From NCBI RefSeq assembly GCF_900105455.1, contig NZ_FNSF01000008.1, positions 434,001-498,000 on the forward strand: DNA of 64,000 bases, written 5' to 3'. Both the position numbers and the translations under genes were made by a program. Position 1 is the first letter of the stretch. Each line of letters opens with the position of its first letter. Shown here one piece after another: positions 17,245 to 25,524 of the stretch. Source of the DNA: Tenacibaculum sp. MAR_2009_124. Lineage in GTDB: Bacteria; Bacteroidota; Bacteroidia; Flavobacteriales; Flavobacteriaceae. Below the pieces are notes generated by a model, which was not told where the DNA came from, did no database searches, and saw only the letters and a program-made list of their open reading frames with translations.

Positions 17245-18453
17245 CTAAACCCTAGGGATTACATGTCCTTGATTATAAAAAGCAACCGCAAAAGCAATGA
17301 CACTAACAATGATACCAATCATAAAAACGGTATATGTTGTTCGTAGAATATTATATTTCCTATTTAATACCAAGCCCAAAAAATATAAATCCTTCGTTAA
17401 AGAGCCATAAAGATAGTCTCTATCTTTTAACATCTCGTCCATCGCCCATTCAAATTCTGACAGACTCATTTTATGGAAATTTCCAAAAAAAATAAGATTC
17501 ACTTTCTTCTGAGCCACATCGTCTTTAGTGAACTTTCCTTGTGTAATATTAGGTCTCGTCGCTAATATTGACAACACTATCGAAACTACAGTAAAAATTA
17601 TAAAAATAATACTCGGTATTATTAAATAAGAATTTGATGGATTATCTAGCTTAGGTATTAAAGTAGATAAGGCCATTGAAATTATAATTGCATTAACTGA
17701 CAGTAAAATATTGGCTTTAGTATCAGCAATATCACTTAAAGTAATATGATTTCTCAAAGCAACCCTAAACATGGTTTCTATTCCTCTTTCTGGCAACTCT
17801 ATTTTATTCTTTTTTAAAGCTAATTCTTCTTTCTTTTGTTTCATTTTAGAAAGCTCCTGGTTTACTTTCTTTTCAGATTTTAGAAGTTGCGCCAAGTTTT
17901 TTCCTTTTTGTTTCTCCCATGATTTAATAGCAGACTTGGTATAAAATTGATGGCCTGAACTCAAAAAATTAATATTATTCGCTATCCATTCAGAATCAGT
18001 AAAGTTAATACCTTTAGTAAGCTCTAATTCTTTTCTCAACAATGCCGAAAACTCATCGTAATTCTTGCTCCCTAAATGAGAACTATCTGCATCTCTTAAA
18101 ATTTTACCTAATAAACTTTCAGGTATAGCTGACATTCGAGTTGCAAGAATAGCTTCGCTAACCTTAGGTATTAAATTATCCTTTCCTTGCTTTGTTAAAA
18201 ATTCAGAAGCAATGCTAACACTTTCTTCCTCATGAATCTTTAAGCTTTTAGAGTAGCCCGTGTCATGAAACCACGCAGAAATTACTAATGCTTCTAAATC
18301 TTCTCCTTCAATCTTTTCTAATTCTCCAAGTTCTTTAGCCTTTTCAACAACTCTCTGGGTGTGCGCTATACTATGATAAACAAATTTCTTTTCTAAATTA
18401 TTATTTAAATAATCCAATGCATAATTCTCCGCTTTCTCTAAAAAAATACTCAT
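17245..18453 (-). CDS. HD domain - PycTM (Pycsar effector-like) membrane protein
   Basis: 402 aa. The N-terminal HD phosphohydrolase domain (about 20-180) keeps its metal ligands: SIAHTQRV, WFHDTGYS, KIHEEES and LRDADSSHLG. A charged coiled linker (195-220) leads to a C-terminal PycTM/DUF5706-type domain (about 228-398) with three membrane segments and the family start DIADTKANILLSVNAIIIS. In Pycsar anti-phage systems PycTM disrupts the membrane when a cyclase makes cCMP/cUMP. No cyclase gene is adjacent here, and the HD fusion may hydrolyse a nucleotide ligand (inference). Divergent from the phosphatase gene at 18587. Confidence 0.85.
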   Translation of the reverse strand: MSIFLEKAENYALDYLNNNLEKKFVYHSIAHTQRVVEKAKELGELEKIEGEDLEALVISAWFHDTGYSKSLKIHEEESVSIASEFLTKQGKDNLIPKVSEAILATRMSAIPESLLGKILRDADSSHLGSKNYDEFSALLRKELELTKGINFTDSEWIANNINFLSSGHQFYTKSAIKSWEKQKGKNLAQLLKSEKKVNQELSKMKQKKEELALKKNKIELPERGIETMFRVALRNHITLSDIADTKANILLSVNAIIISMALSTLIPKLDNPSNSYLIIPSIIFIIFTVVSIVLSILATRPNITQGKFTKDDVAQKKVNLIFFGNFHKMSLSEFEWAMDEMLKDRDYLYGSLTKDLYFLGLVLNRKYNILRTTYTVFMIGIIVSVIAFAVAFYNQGHVIPRV

Positions 18454-18551
18454 TATTTATCTACTTTAAGATGTAAATGTAACTAATCTTTAGCATTTTT
18501 AATATATTCGCTTACAAATCACCCTCACTATAAATTTTATTAAAACCGTGC

Positions 18552-18571
18552 TTACCAGTAAATATTGGTAA
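18552..18571. promoter_or_regulatory. Imperfect dyad upstream of the phosphatase gene
   Basis: TTACCA (18552-18557) and TGGTAA (18566-18571) form a 6-bp inverted repeat with an 8-nt spacer, 15 nt before the start at 18587 and within the divergent HD-PycTM/phosphatase intergenic region. It could be an operator or leader hairpin. Confidence 0.3.
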
Positions 18572-18586
18572 AGAAACAACTATATA

Positions 18587-19645
18587 ATGACGAAATATCT
18601 TACTCAAACCTTACTATTACTTTTTGTAACTTTCAATTTGTTTGCTCAACAAATTGAAAAAAAAAGTTCCTATACAAACCTTACCGATGGCCCTTATGTT
18701 TTTATTGAAAATGAACAACTCATCGAAAAAAATATAATTAATGGTAAAGTCATTTCAAAAAAATTAGCTGAAGGCACTTACCCCCTTCACTTTAGAAATG
18801 AAAAGAGCACTTTTCAAAACATAAAAAAAGTAGTAGCCTTTAGTGATATTCACGGTCAATATGATTTAGCGATAAAGCTTTTGAAAAACAACAAAATTGT
18901 CGATAAGAATTTAAATTGGAATCTCGGCAAAGGGCATTTGGTTATTGTTGGTGATATTTTTGATAGAGGTCCGAAAGTAAACGAAATGCTTTGGCTGATA
19001 TACAAACTAGAGCAACAAGCAAAAAAGAAAAAAGGGAAAGTTCATTTCTTACTCGGAAATCACGAATATATGGTGTTGTTTGGAGATGACCGTTATGTAA
19101 ACAAGAAATACCAAAAAACTTGCAAATTGCTCAATAAGGAATATAAGGATTTGTATGGAAAACAAACCGTTTTAGGAAGATGGCTTCGTTCAAAATCTAC
19201 CATTTTAAAAATTGATGGTAACAGTTTCGTACATGGCGGTATTTCGAAAAAGTTTATTTCAAACGGATACAATCATGAAAAGGTTAACCAGACCATGAGA
19301 AACTCCATTGATCGTAGTAAAAAAGAAATGAGGGCTACAGAATTTTACGCTACTTATTTCGGTAAATACGGACCTATTTGGTACCGAGGATATTTTAGAG
19401 ATAACTTAGCTGAAAGTGAAATAGATTCTATTTTAAATGGCACGAACTCCGATCATATTGTTGTTGGGCATTGTTCAAACAAAGAGGTCGTTCAATTATA
19501 TAATCATAAAATCTTTGGTGTCGATTCAAGCATCAAAAGAGGTAAATATGGTGAAGTACTATTCATAAAAAACGGAAAAAAATTCTCAAAAGGAACTCTC
19601 AAGGGAAAAAAGAAAAAGTTTAAGGAAGAATACTTATCCAAGTAA
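18587..19645 (+). CDS. Secreted PPP-type metallophosphoesterase
   Basis: 352 aa. A signal peptide ends near LFAQQ. The metallophosphoesterase core shows FSDIHGQYD (about 85-93), GDIFDRGPK (122-130), GNHEYM (158-163), VHGG (about 211) and VVGHCS (288-293). The GDxxDRG-GNHE arrangement is that of the PPP (serine/threonine phosphatase) branch. Export suggests a periplasmic or surface phosphatase; bacterial homologues of this Shewanella-phosphatase type act on phosphoproteins or phospho-esters (known family, substrate here unknown). The next gene starts 9 nt after its stop. Confidence 0.9.
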   Translation: MTKYLTQTLLLLFVTFNLFAQQIEKKSSYTNLTDGPYVFIENEQLIEKNIINGKVISKKLAEGTYPLHFRNEKSTFQNIKKVVAFSDIHGQYDLAIKLLKNNKIVDKNLNWNLGKGHLVIVGDIFDRGPKVNEMLWLIYKLEQQAKKKKGKVHFLLGNHEYMVLFGDDRYVNKKYQKTCKLLNKEYKDLYGKQTVLGRWLRSKSTILKIDGNSFVHGGISKKFISNGYNHEKVNQTMRNSIDRSKKEMRATEFYATYFGKYGPIWYRGYFRDNLAESEIDSILNGTNSDHIVVGHCSNKEVVQLYNHKIFGVDSSIKRGKYGEVLFIKNGKKFSKGTLKGKKKKFKEEYLSK

Positions 19646-19654
19646 TGTAAAAAA

Positions 19655-20149
19655 TTGCAACAAAAAAGCGAAAATACAATTATTGCGAATATCATTGGTT
19701 ACAAAATCAAAAAGATCGAATACCGCGAAGTAAACCATCATTTTCGAGAATTTTACTATGACGGTTTTGACTGTTTCGATTTCTCGATAAACATTCAAAT
19801 GGAGAATGACATTTGGTGGCATTTGGCATGGAAAGATGAAGAATATTTTGAATTCGGAGAAGGACATTACCCAACAAATAAGCATATTGTTCTAGATAAA
19901 ATTAAAACTTGGGATGCTACGGAAAGATGGATTCATGTTTCAAATCAGCCAATTATTGATTTCAAAATCATGTACATTGATTCAACAGGATACATCCCTT
20001 CTCGAGTTAAGCTAACTTTTAGTAACAAAAAATCCACCTCAATACTGATTGCAGAAGAACTGGATTTAGGCAAAAAAACAATAACTAATATAGAATTTAA
20101 AATGTCAGGAGTTATATTCGTTATCCATAATGAAAAAATTCTAAGATAA
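19655..20149 (+). CDS. Hypothetical protein with likely TTG start
   Basis: 164 aa from TTG 19655. No ATG is available between the upstream in-frame stop at 19643 and residue 50, and the sequence from MQQKSENTI looks coding, so a TTG start with translational coupling to the phosphatase gene 9 nt upstream is the simplest reading. Soluble and rich in aromatic residues (WWHLAWKDEEYFEFGEGHY). No recognised motif. It is followed 7 nt later by the TPM lipoprotein gene, so all three probably form one operon. Confidence 0.6.
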   Translation: MQQKSENTIIANIIGYKIKKIEYREVNHHFREFYYDGFDCFDFSINIQMENDIWWHLAWKDEEYFEFGEGHYPTNKHIVLDKIKTWDATERWIHVSNQPIIDFKIMYIDSTGYIPSRVKLTFSNKKSTSILIAEELDLGKKTITNIEFKMSGVIFVIHNEKILR

Positions 20150-20156
20150 TATAGCT

Positions 20157-20687
20157 ATGAAAACCGTTCAATACTTTTTATTAATAATCATCTGTTTAAA
20201 CTTTTCTTTTTGCAAAACGAAAACTGTTCAAAAAGAAAACAAAAAACTTGATTTTAAAACTATTAAAAGATATAAAACCACTAAAGAGAACGGTACAATT
20301 ATTAACGATTACGATTTTGTTTTCAAACATCAAGAGGAGACAGAACTCAGTGAAATTTTATATGATTACAATATAAAAACAACAAATCAAATTGTTGTTG
20401 TAACTGTTGACTCTATTGAACCTTATAATGATTTACAAAAATTTGCCGTCGACTTGGCTACCTACTGGAAAATAGGCAACGCTGAAAAAGATAACGGACT
20501 CGTTATTGTGCTTTGTAAGCCTTGTCGAAAAGTAAGTATCGTAACTGGATATGGAACAGAAAAAGTACTCACAGATAAAATATGTTCTGACATTATAGAA
20601 AATACGATTATTCCTCAATTCAAAGAGGGTAATTATTACTTTGGGATTAAAAAAGGCATTGAAGAAATAATCCAAAAATGGGAATAA
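20157..20687 (+). CDS. TPM domain lipoprotein
   Basis: 176 aa. An N-terminal hydrophobic leader ends at Cys19 (FSFCK), probably acylated. Residues about 55-172 are a TPM (TLP18.3/Psb32/MOLO-1) domain, with TTNQIVVVTVDSIEP, the KDNGLVIVL strand, RKVSIVTGYGTEKVL and a terminal PQFKEGNYYFGIKKGI helix. TPM domains have been linked to phosphatase-like or membrane-repair roles. No LemA partner is adjacent, unlike the TPM pair at 46.3-47.6 kb. Confidence 0.85.
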   Translation: MKTVQYFLLIIICLNFSFCKTKTVQKENKKLDFKTIKRYKTTKENGTIINDYDFVFKHQEETELSEILYDYNIKTTNQIVVVTVDSIEPYNDLQKFAVDLATYWKIGNAEKDNGLVIVLCKPCRKVSIVTGYGTEKVLTDKICSDIIENTIIPQFKEGNYYFGIKKGIEEIIQKWE

Positions 20688-20761
20688 AATAAACTTTTTA
20701 ATCATGGTACTATTTTCCCTGACCTACATATAAATACCTGTGCAAGCTCACAATTCTTCTG

Positions 20762-20769
20762 TATCTTTG
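20762..20769 (+). promoter_or_regulatory. -7 promoter element (TATCTTTG) of selO
   Basis: Exact TAnnTTTG match, 27 nt before ATG 20797; expected leader about 25 nt. The GTG at 20740 lies upstream of this box and cannot be the normal start. A degraded copy of this promoter region recurs near 22470-22500. Confidence 0.7.
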
Positions 20770-20796
20770 TATAAGGCACAAAACCAGTTGATTTTT

Positions 20797-22362
20797 ATGA
20801 AACTCCAGATTAACAATACCTTTAGCAAAGAATTACCAGCTGATAAAAACTTGGAAAATTCAAGAAGACAAGTGACAGACGCATGCTTCTCTTACGTTAC
20901 TCCAAAAAAAACCGAGAACCCAGAAGTTTTGCATGTCTCGGATGAAATGCTTAACGAATTAGGCATTTCCAAAGAGGAAAGTTCTTCTTCCGATTTTCTT
21001 CATGTTTTTACTGGAAATACAGTGTATCAAGATACCCATCCATATGCCATGTGTTATGGCGGACATCAATTCGGTAATTGGGCTGGACAACTTGGTGACG
21101 GACGTGCTATTAATTTATTCGAAGTTAATTATAATAATAAACAATGGGCCGTTCAATTAAAAGGTGCAGGTGAAACCCCTTATTCAAGATCAGCTGATGG
21201 ATTAGCTGTTTTACGTTCTTCTATAAGAGAATATTTATGTAGCGAAGCCATGCATCATCTTGGCATTCCTACAACAAGGGCACTCTCTTTAAGCTTATCA
21301 GGAGATAAAGTATTAAGAGATGTTTTATATAATGGAAACCCAGCATATGAAAAGGGAGCGATTGTATGTCGTACAGCCCCTAACTTTATACGCTTCGGAA
21401 GTTTCGAAATACATTCAGCAAGAAAAAACAACGACATATTAAAACAATTAGCCGATTATACAATTAGCCAATTTTATCCCGAAATTAAGAGCTCTGGTAA
21501 AGACAAATATCTTGACTTTTTTATAGAAGTAAGAAATAGAACCATTGATATGATAATTCATTGGCAACGTGTTGGCTTCGTTCATGGTGTCATGAACACC
21601 GATAATATGTCTATCATGGGACTGACCATTGATTACGGTCCATATGGATGGTTAGAAGGCTATGATTTGAGTTGGACTCCTAATACTACTGATGCCCAAC
21701 ATCGTCGTTATCGTTATGGGAATCAATCGTATATTGGACTATGGAACTTATTTCAATTGGCCAATGCTCTCTATCCTTTAGTAGAAGAAGTTGACCCTCT
21801 TCAAAAATTATTGGAAGAATACAATCCTATTTACGAAGAAAAGTACTTGGACATGATGCGAGGAAAACTTGGATTGAAATCAGCACAATTAAACGACAAA
21901 GAGATTATTGGTAAACTTGAAGAAACACTTCAGTTAATTGAAACGGATATGACCATTTTCTTTAGAAGCTTAGGTCAAATTAACAAAACAGACAGTAATT
22001 CAGATGCCATCGGAAAAATTAAGGAAGCCTTCTATAGTGAAATAGAGTACAAAGGAGAAACAAAACAACATTGGGAAGATTGGTTCAAACTTTATATAGA
22101 ACGTCTGCAAAAAGAGACACTCTCAGATACAGAGCGATTAACCTATATGAATACCATAAACCCGAAATATGTATTGAGAAATTATATGGCGCAATTGGCA
22201 ATTGATAAAGCCGATAAAGGGGAATATGAGCTCATAAATGAACTATATACCTTACTAAAAAAGCCATATGACGAACAACCTGTATTCCAAAAATGGTTTG
22301 CAAAACGACCAGAATGGGCTAGAAACAAAGTTGGATGCTCAATGCTTTCTTGTAGTTCTTAA
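20797..22362 (+). CDS. selO: Protein adenylyltransferase SelO (YdiU family)
   Basis: 521 aa from ATG 20797, chosen because the promoter box lies between it and the upstream GTG. SelO is a pseudokinase that transfers AMP to Ser/Thr/Tyr of proteins, linked to redox stress. Family motifs are present: GGHQFGNWAGQLGDGRA, WAVQLKGAGETPYSR, LRSSIREYLCSEAMHHLGIP, the metal/nucleotide motif VHGVMNTDNMS and IDYGPYGWLEGYD. The C-terminus ends CSMLSCSS, the Cys counterpart of the Sec-containing tail in eukaryotes. A decayed second copy follows immediately. Confidence 0.96.
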   Translation: MKLQINNTFSKELPADKNLENSRRQVTDACFSYVTPKKTENPEVLHVSDEMLNELGISKEESSSSDFLHVFTGNTVYQDTHPYAMCYGGHQFGNWAGQLGDGRAINLFEVNYNNKQWAVQLKGAGETPYSRSADGLAVLRSSIREYLCSEAMHHLGIPTTRALSLSLSGDKVLRDVLYNGNPAYEKGAIVCRTAPNFIRFGSFEIHSARKNNDILKQLADYTISQFYPEIKSSGKDKYLDFFIEVRNRTIDMIIHWQRVGFVHGVMNTDNMSIMGLTIDYGPYGWLEGYDLSWTPNTTDAQHRRYRYGNQSYIGLWNLFQLANALYPLVEEVDPLQKLLEEYNPIYEEKYLDMMRGKLGLKSAQLNDKEIIGKLEETLQLIETDMTIFFRSLGQINKTDSNSDAIGKIKEAFYSEIEYKGETKQHWEDWFKLYIERLQKETLSDTERLTYMNTINPKYVLRNYMAQLAIDKADKGEYELINELYTLLKKPYDEQPVFQKWFAKRPEWARNKVGCSMLSCSS

Positions 22363-22469
22363 AAATAGAATTCTAAAAGCACAACTCAAAACCTTTTCTT
22401 TTTAACCATTCTTCTTTTAGAATTAATAGTTAAAGATTGTGAAATTTCAAGTCGTCCTTTCTTTATTCT

Positions 22470-23540
22470 ATCTTCAAGCAAAGTCTAGTACCAGTTATGA
22501 TTTGAAATTACTGTAAAGAATAAAGATGTTTTATTGCGGTAATTTCAATTGGTAAATGGTAAAATACCTATAAATACGATTCGGAATTTAGTTCAAACTA
22601 AAATCTAAATAAAATTTAGTCTCTTGAGGATTTGGAATGTAAATATTAATTTTCTTATTAGATGAAAGGTAAACGAATAACATAATAAAGATTTTAGGGG
22701 ATTATTGCATAAAGAAAAATTATTTCCCCTTGAAAAATAATCTATGAGTATAATTGTAGTATAGTTTTAGAAAAATACAGCAAAAAAATGTCTTAAATGT
22801 GATCTTTTTCCTTCTTTACACCCTTGATAATTCGGGGAAATTCAAAGAAAAAAACTAGTCGAAAATAATTTAAACAAACTACATTCCTCTCAATAAAAAC
22901 AGTATCAGCGATATACGAATTTAAAAAAATCACATATCAAACATTACTTAATAATTCAAAATAAATCCGTTATTCATTCATTAAAGTTACATATTTAGAT
23001 GGTTCATCCTACAGAAAAACTAGAGTTCGAATGTTATAATCATCAAATAGTACTATTAGCAATCAATTTTCGGAAAAATTAGTTTAAAATCAATAGAATC
23101 TAAAGACATTTTTTTTAAAACTTGAAGAACATCATTTCCAATTGAAACAAACACCATTCTTTTCTTTAGAGGTTTAACGTTAAGTAAAAGAACAGACAGT
23201 AGCTTAGAAAGATTAAGCAAACTCTAGGTAATAAGATAAGCTGCAAAAGAAAAACAAAATGACATTGTGAACTTTTGATTAAAACTCTAATAAAACGTCC
23301 ATAAAAAAACGTTTTCATATAGGTAGCATATTAAACTATATGATGAATAATATTATCCCTAAGTATGTATTGAAAATTTAAATAGTGTAGTTGAAATTGA
23401 TAACGTAAATTAAGATAAATCTGAACCTATAAATGAACTATACCACCCGCTAAAAAAAGCTATGTCATGTACAACCCAAATTCTCCAAAAAAAATCTAAA
23501 GTCAGCTCAATAATAAAAAAAGTTCGACGATAAATCCTTT
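22470..23540 (+). pseudogene. Decayed tandem copy of selO
   Basis: No open frame, but the stretch aligns colinearly with intact selO. 22470-22503 resembles the selO promoter/leader up to CCAGTT. 22537-22640 resembles the GGHQFGNW region. 22815-22890 matches the part coding ...NFIRFGSFEIHSARKNN. 23020-23535 follows the C-terminal third almost without gaps, e.g. AAGTATGTATTGA (23361-23373) versus AAATATGTATTGA in selO, and ATAAATGAACTATA (23430-23443), identical in both. Stops, small indels and an internal deletion of roughly 250 nt destroy the frame. Interpretation: an old tandem duplication including the promoter, now a fossil. The alignment was made by eye. Confidence 0.85.
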
Positions 23541-23551
23541 CTTCCTAATCC

Positions 23552-24076
23552 TTAGATTAATTTATATTTTTTAAATAGAAACTGCTTATAACCCTCTTTA
23601 TCGGAAATATTCCCTTCTAACAATTGTAAAAAAGTCGTGTCATTTATATAATAAAACAAAAAAGCTTCTTGACTTGGATCTTCATATCCGAGTTTTTCGA
23701 AAACTCCCGTGAGCAAATGAATAAAAGGCTTTTTATTTTCAAAGGCATTGAAATTAGGATCCATTTTTAATTGATACTGCAGTTTCCAGCAATCATAATC
23801 CTCTTTATCTATTTCAAATATAATTTCAATGGCTCTTTTTAAAATCAGCTTTGGGTCCTTTATTAAGAGAAGCTCTTCTCCTATTTTATCTAACTTTTCC
23901 TTAAGTAATTGTTTAATAGCCTCAAGTAAGCCCTCCTTGTTTTTAAAATGTTTGAATATCAATCCTTCAGAAACACAAGCTTCTTTTGCAATTTTAGCCG
24001 TTGTTACTGAATTATAACCTTCTTTTGCAAAAAGCTGCAAAGCCACTTCTAATATTCTTTGTTGCTTGTCTGTCAT
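23552..24076 (-). CDS. TetR/AcrR family transcriptional regulator
   Basis: 174 aa. The N-terminal TetR helix-turn-helix (about 5-52) shows RILEVALQLFAKEGYNSVTT and SEGLIFKHFKNKEGLLEAI. The C-terminal ligand/dimer domain is shorter than average. It is divergently transcribed from the cytochrome and molybdenum hydroxylase genes. A perfect 20-bp palindrome lies in the shared intergenic region, so it most likely represses that cluster and perhaps itself until an inducer binds (inference). Confidence 0.92.
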   Translation of the reverse strand: MTDKQQRILEVALQLFAKEGYNSVTTAKIAKEACVSEGLIFKHFKNKEGLLEAIKQLLKEKLDKIGEELLLIKDPKLILKRAIEIIFEIDKEDYDCWKLQYQLKMDPNFNAFENKKPFIHLLTGVFEKLGYEDPSQEAFLFYYINDTTFLQLLEGNISDKEGYKQFLFKKYKLI

Positions 24077-24251
24077 ATTTTTCAGGGGGATGAAAACTTA
24101 TTGAAACCTTAATTTTACTTAGAGCATATCTATTTTCACAAAAATAACCCATTATTATTTAGAATTGTTCCAAATTTTTAATTGATATAAAAAAACCAAC
24201 ATAAAAAAGCTAGTTTTATAGGTAATTATCTGTATTCTTACAACTTAAAAA

Positions 24252-24271
24252 GTAAGTGAGTACTCACTTAC
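24252..24271. promoter_or_regulatory. Perfect 20-bp palindrome, probable TetR operator
   Basis: GTAAGTGAGTACTCACTTAC is a perfect 20-bp inverted repeat with the GAGTACTC core typical of TetR-family operators. It covers the position of the -33 box for the TAACCTTG element at 24281-24288, so repressor binding would block the cytochrome/hydroxylase promoter. It lies 88 bp before ATG 24359 and 176 bp from the tetR start. Confidence 0.8.
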
Positions 24272-24280
24272 AATCTAAAT

Positions 24281-24288
24281 TAACCTTG
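24281..24288 (+). promoter_or_regulatory. Probable -7 element (TAACCTTG) of the hydroxylase cluster
   Basis: One mismatch to TAnnTTTG, placed 9 nt after the operator so that its -33 region falls inside the palindrome. Expected leader about 65-70 nt. Confidence 0.45.
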
Positions 24289-24358
24289 AAATAGATATAT
24301 TAAATGCGTAGCATCATTTTAACGTCTCTCACATTTGACTCTAAAAAACCAACACCAA

Positions 24359-24976
24359 ATGAAAAAAAACGTTTTACAATTAATCATTCCTTTACTTTTA
24401 ATTACAGGTTTACTATATGCTTCAACAATTAATAATGAAAAACTAAAGTATAGCAAAATATCCTCTACTAAAGTAATGCAAGATGAACAAAATCATGAAG
24501 CTTTTGATAAAATGATGGATGTCTTAACACATAAACGTTGTGTTAATTGCCATCCAAATGACAACGTTCCAAAACAAGGAGAAGATAGCCATCCTCACTA
24601 CTTCGGAATGACCAGAGGCCAAAACAATTTAGGTTTTCAAGCAACAAAATGTACTACCTGCCATCAAAATGAAAACAACAACTTCTCTGGTGTTCCTGGA
24701 GCCCCAGAATGGAGTTTGGCTCCAGAAAGTATGCGCTGGGAAGGTTTATCTAGAACAGAGATCGCCAAATCTATGTTAAATCACGAAAACAATGGCAATC
24801 GCACTCACGAAGAAGTCATGCATCATTTAACAGAACACGCACTTGTTTTATGGGCATGGACCCCTGGAGTAAATGCCAATGGAACACCTCGAGAGCAACC
24901 ACCTATCCCTAAAAATGAATACATTAAAGCTGTTAAAAAATGGTTCAAAAATGGTGCTGTCATACCTGAGGAATAA
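24359..24976 (+). CDS. Diheme c-type cytochrome of the molybdenum hydroxylase cluster
   Basis: 205 aa from ATG 24359 (MKKNVLQL); the TTG at 24335 would only add a poor extension. An N-terminal signal/anchor segment precedes two CxxCH heme-binding sites, CVNCH (about residues 60-64) and CTTCH (about 99-103). Candidate distal ligands are Met (HYFGMTRG) and several His. It is the first gene after the operator and is followed 53 nt later by the 2Fe-2S subunit. It probably takes electrons from the periplasmic hydroxylase to the respiratory chain (inference from gene order and the Tat signal on the large subunit). Confidence 0.88.
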   Translation: MKKNVLQLIIPLLLITGLLYASTINNEKLKYSKISSTKVMQDEQNHEAFDKMMDVLTHKRCVNCHPNDNVPKQGEDSHPHYFGMTRGQNNLGFQATKCTTCHQNENNNFSGVPGAPEWSLAPESMRWEGLSRTEIAKSMLNHENNGNRTHEEVMHHLTEHALVLWAWTPGVNANGTPREQPPIPKNEYIKAVKKWFKNGAVIPEE

Positions 24977-25029
24977 AAATTAACAACATATGACTAGCTA
25001 GATTTAACTATCATAAACCAAAAAAACAG

Positions 25030-25524
25030 ATGAAAATATCATTCAACATAAACAATACACCTTCTACGATTGAAATAGATGATCCTAATACACCTTTGCT
25101 TTGGGTAATTCGAGATTTATTAAATCTGAAAGGCACAAAATTCGGATGTGGAAAAGCTGCATGTGGAGCCTGTACACTCCATGTCAATGACCAAGCTGTA
25201 AGGTCTTGCTCGTATGCAGTGAAATTTGCAGAAGGAAAAAACATCACAACCATTGAAGGGTTAGGAACTAAAGAAAAACCTCATCCTGTGCAACAAGCTT
25301 GGATTGATGAAATAGTTCCACAATGCGGCTACTGTCAACCTGGCTTCATGATGGCCACAGCGGCTTTATTAAATGAAAACCCTAATCCAACGGATGATGA
25401 CATTGATAACAATATTGTTAACATCTGTCGCTGTGCAACCTATTATCGCATGCGAAAAGCTATTCACAGAGCAGCTGAATTGAACAATAAATTAACAATA
25501 ACAAAAGTCGAAAACCATGAGTAA
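25030..25524 (+). CDS. (2Fe-2S)-binding subunit of isoquinoline 1-oxidoreductase-like molybdenum hydroxylase
   Basis: 164 aa. A plant-type ferredoxin cluster is bound by Cys40, 45, 48 and 60 (CGKAACGAC...C). A helical second cluster is bound by Cys99, 102, 133 and 135 (CGYC...CRC). This is the small subunit of the xanthine oxidase family (IorA/CoxS type). It passes electrons from the molybdopterin subunit to an acceptor, here probably the diheme cytochrome. Its last 8 nt overlap the start of the large-subunit gene, showing tight coupling. No FAD subunit is encoded nearby, as is usual in IorAB-type enzymes. Confidence 0.93.
   Translation: MKISFNINNTPSTIEIDDPNTPLLWVIRDLLNLKGTKFGCGKAACGACTLHVNDQAVRSCSYAVKFAEGKNITTIEGLGTKEKPHPVQQAWIDEIVPQCGYCQPGFMMATAALLNENPNPTDDDIDNNIVNICRCATYYRMRKAIHRAAELNNKLTITKVENHE

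Noticed and set aside
20740..20796. GTG at 20740 as the start of selO
   Set aside because: The -7 promoter box at 20762-20769 lies downstream of it, and the N-terminus from 20797 fits the family.
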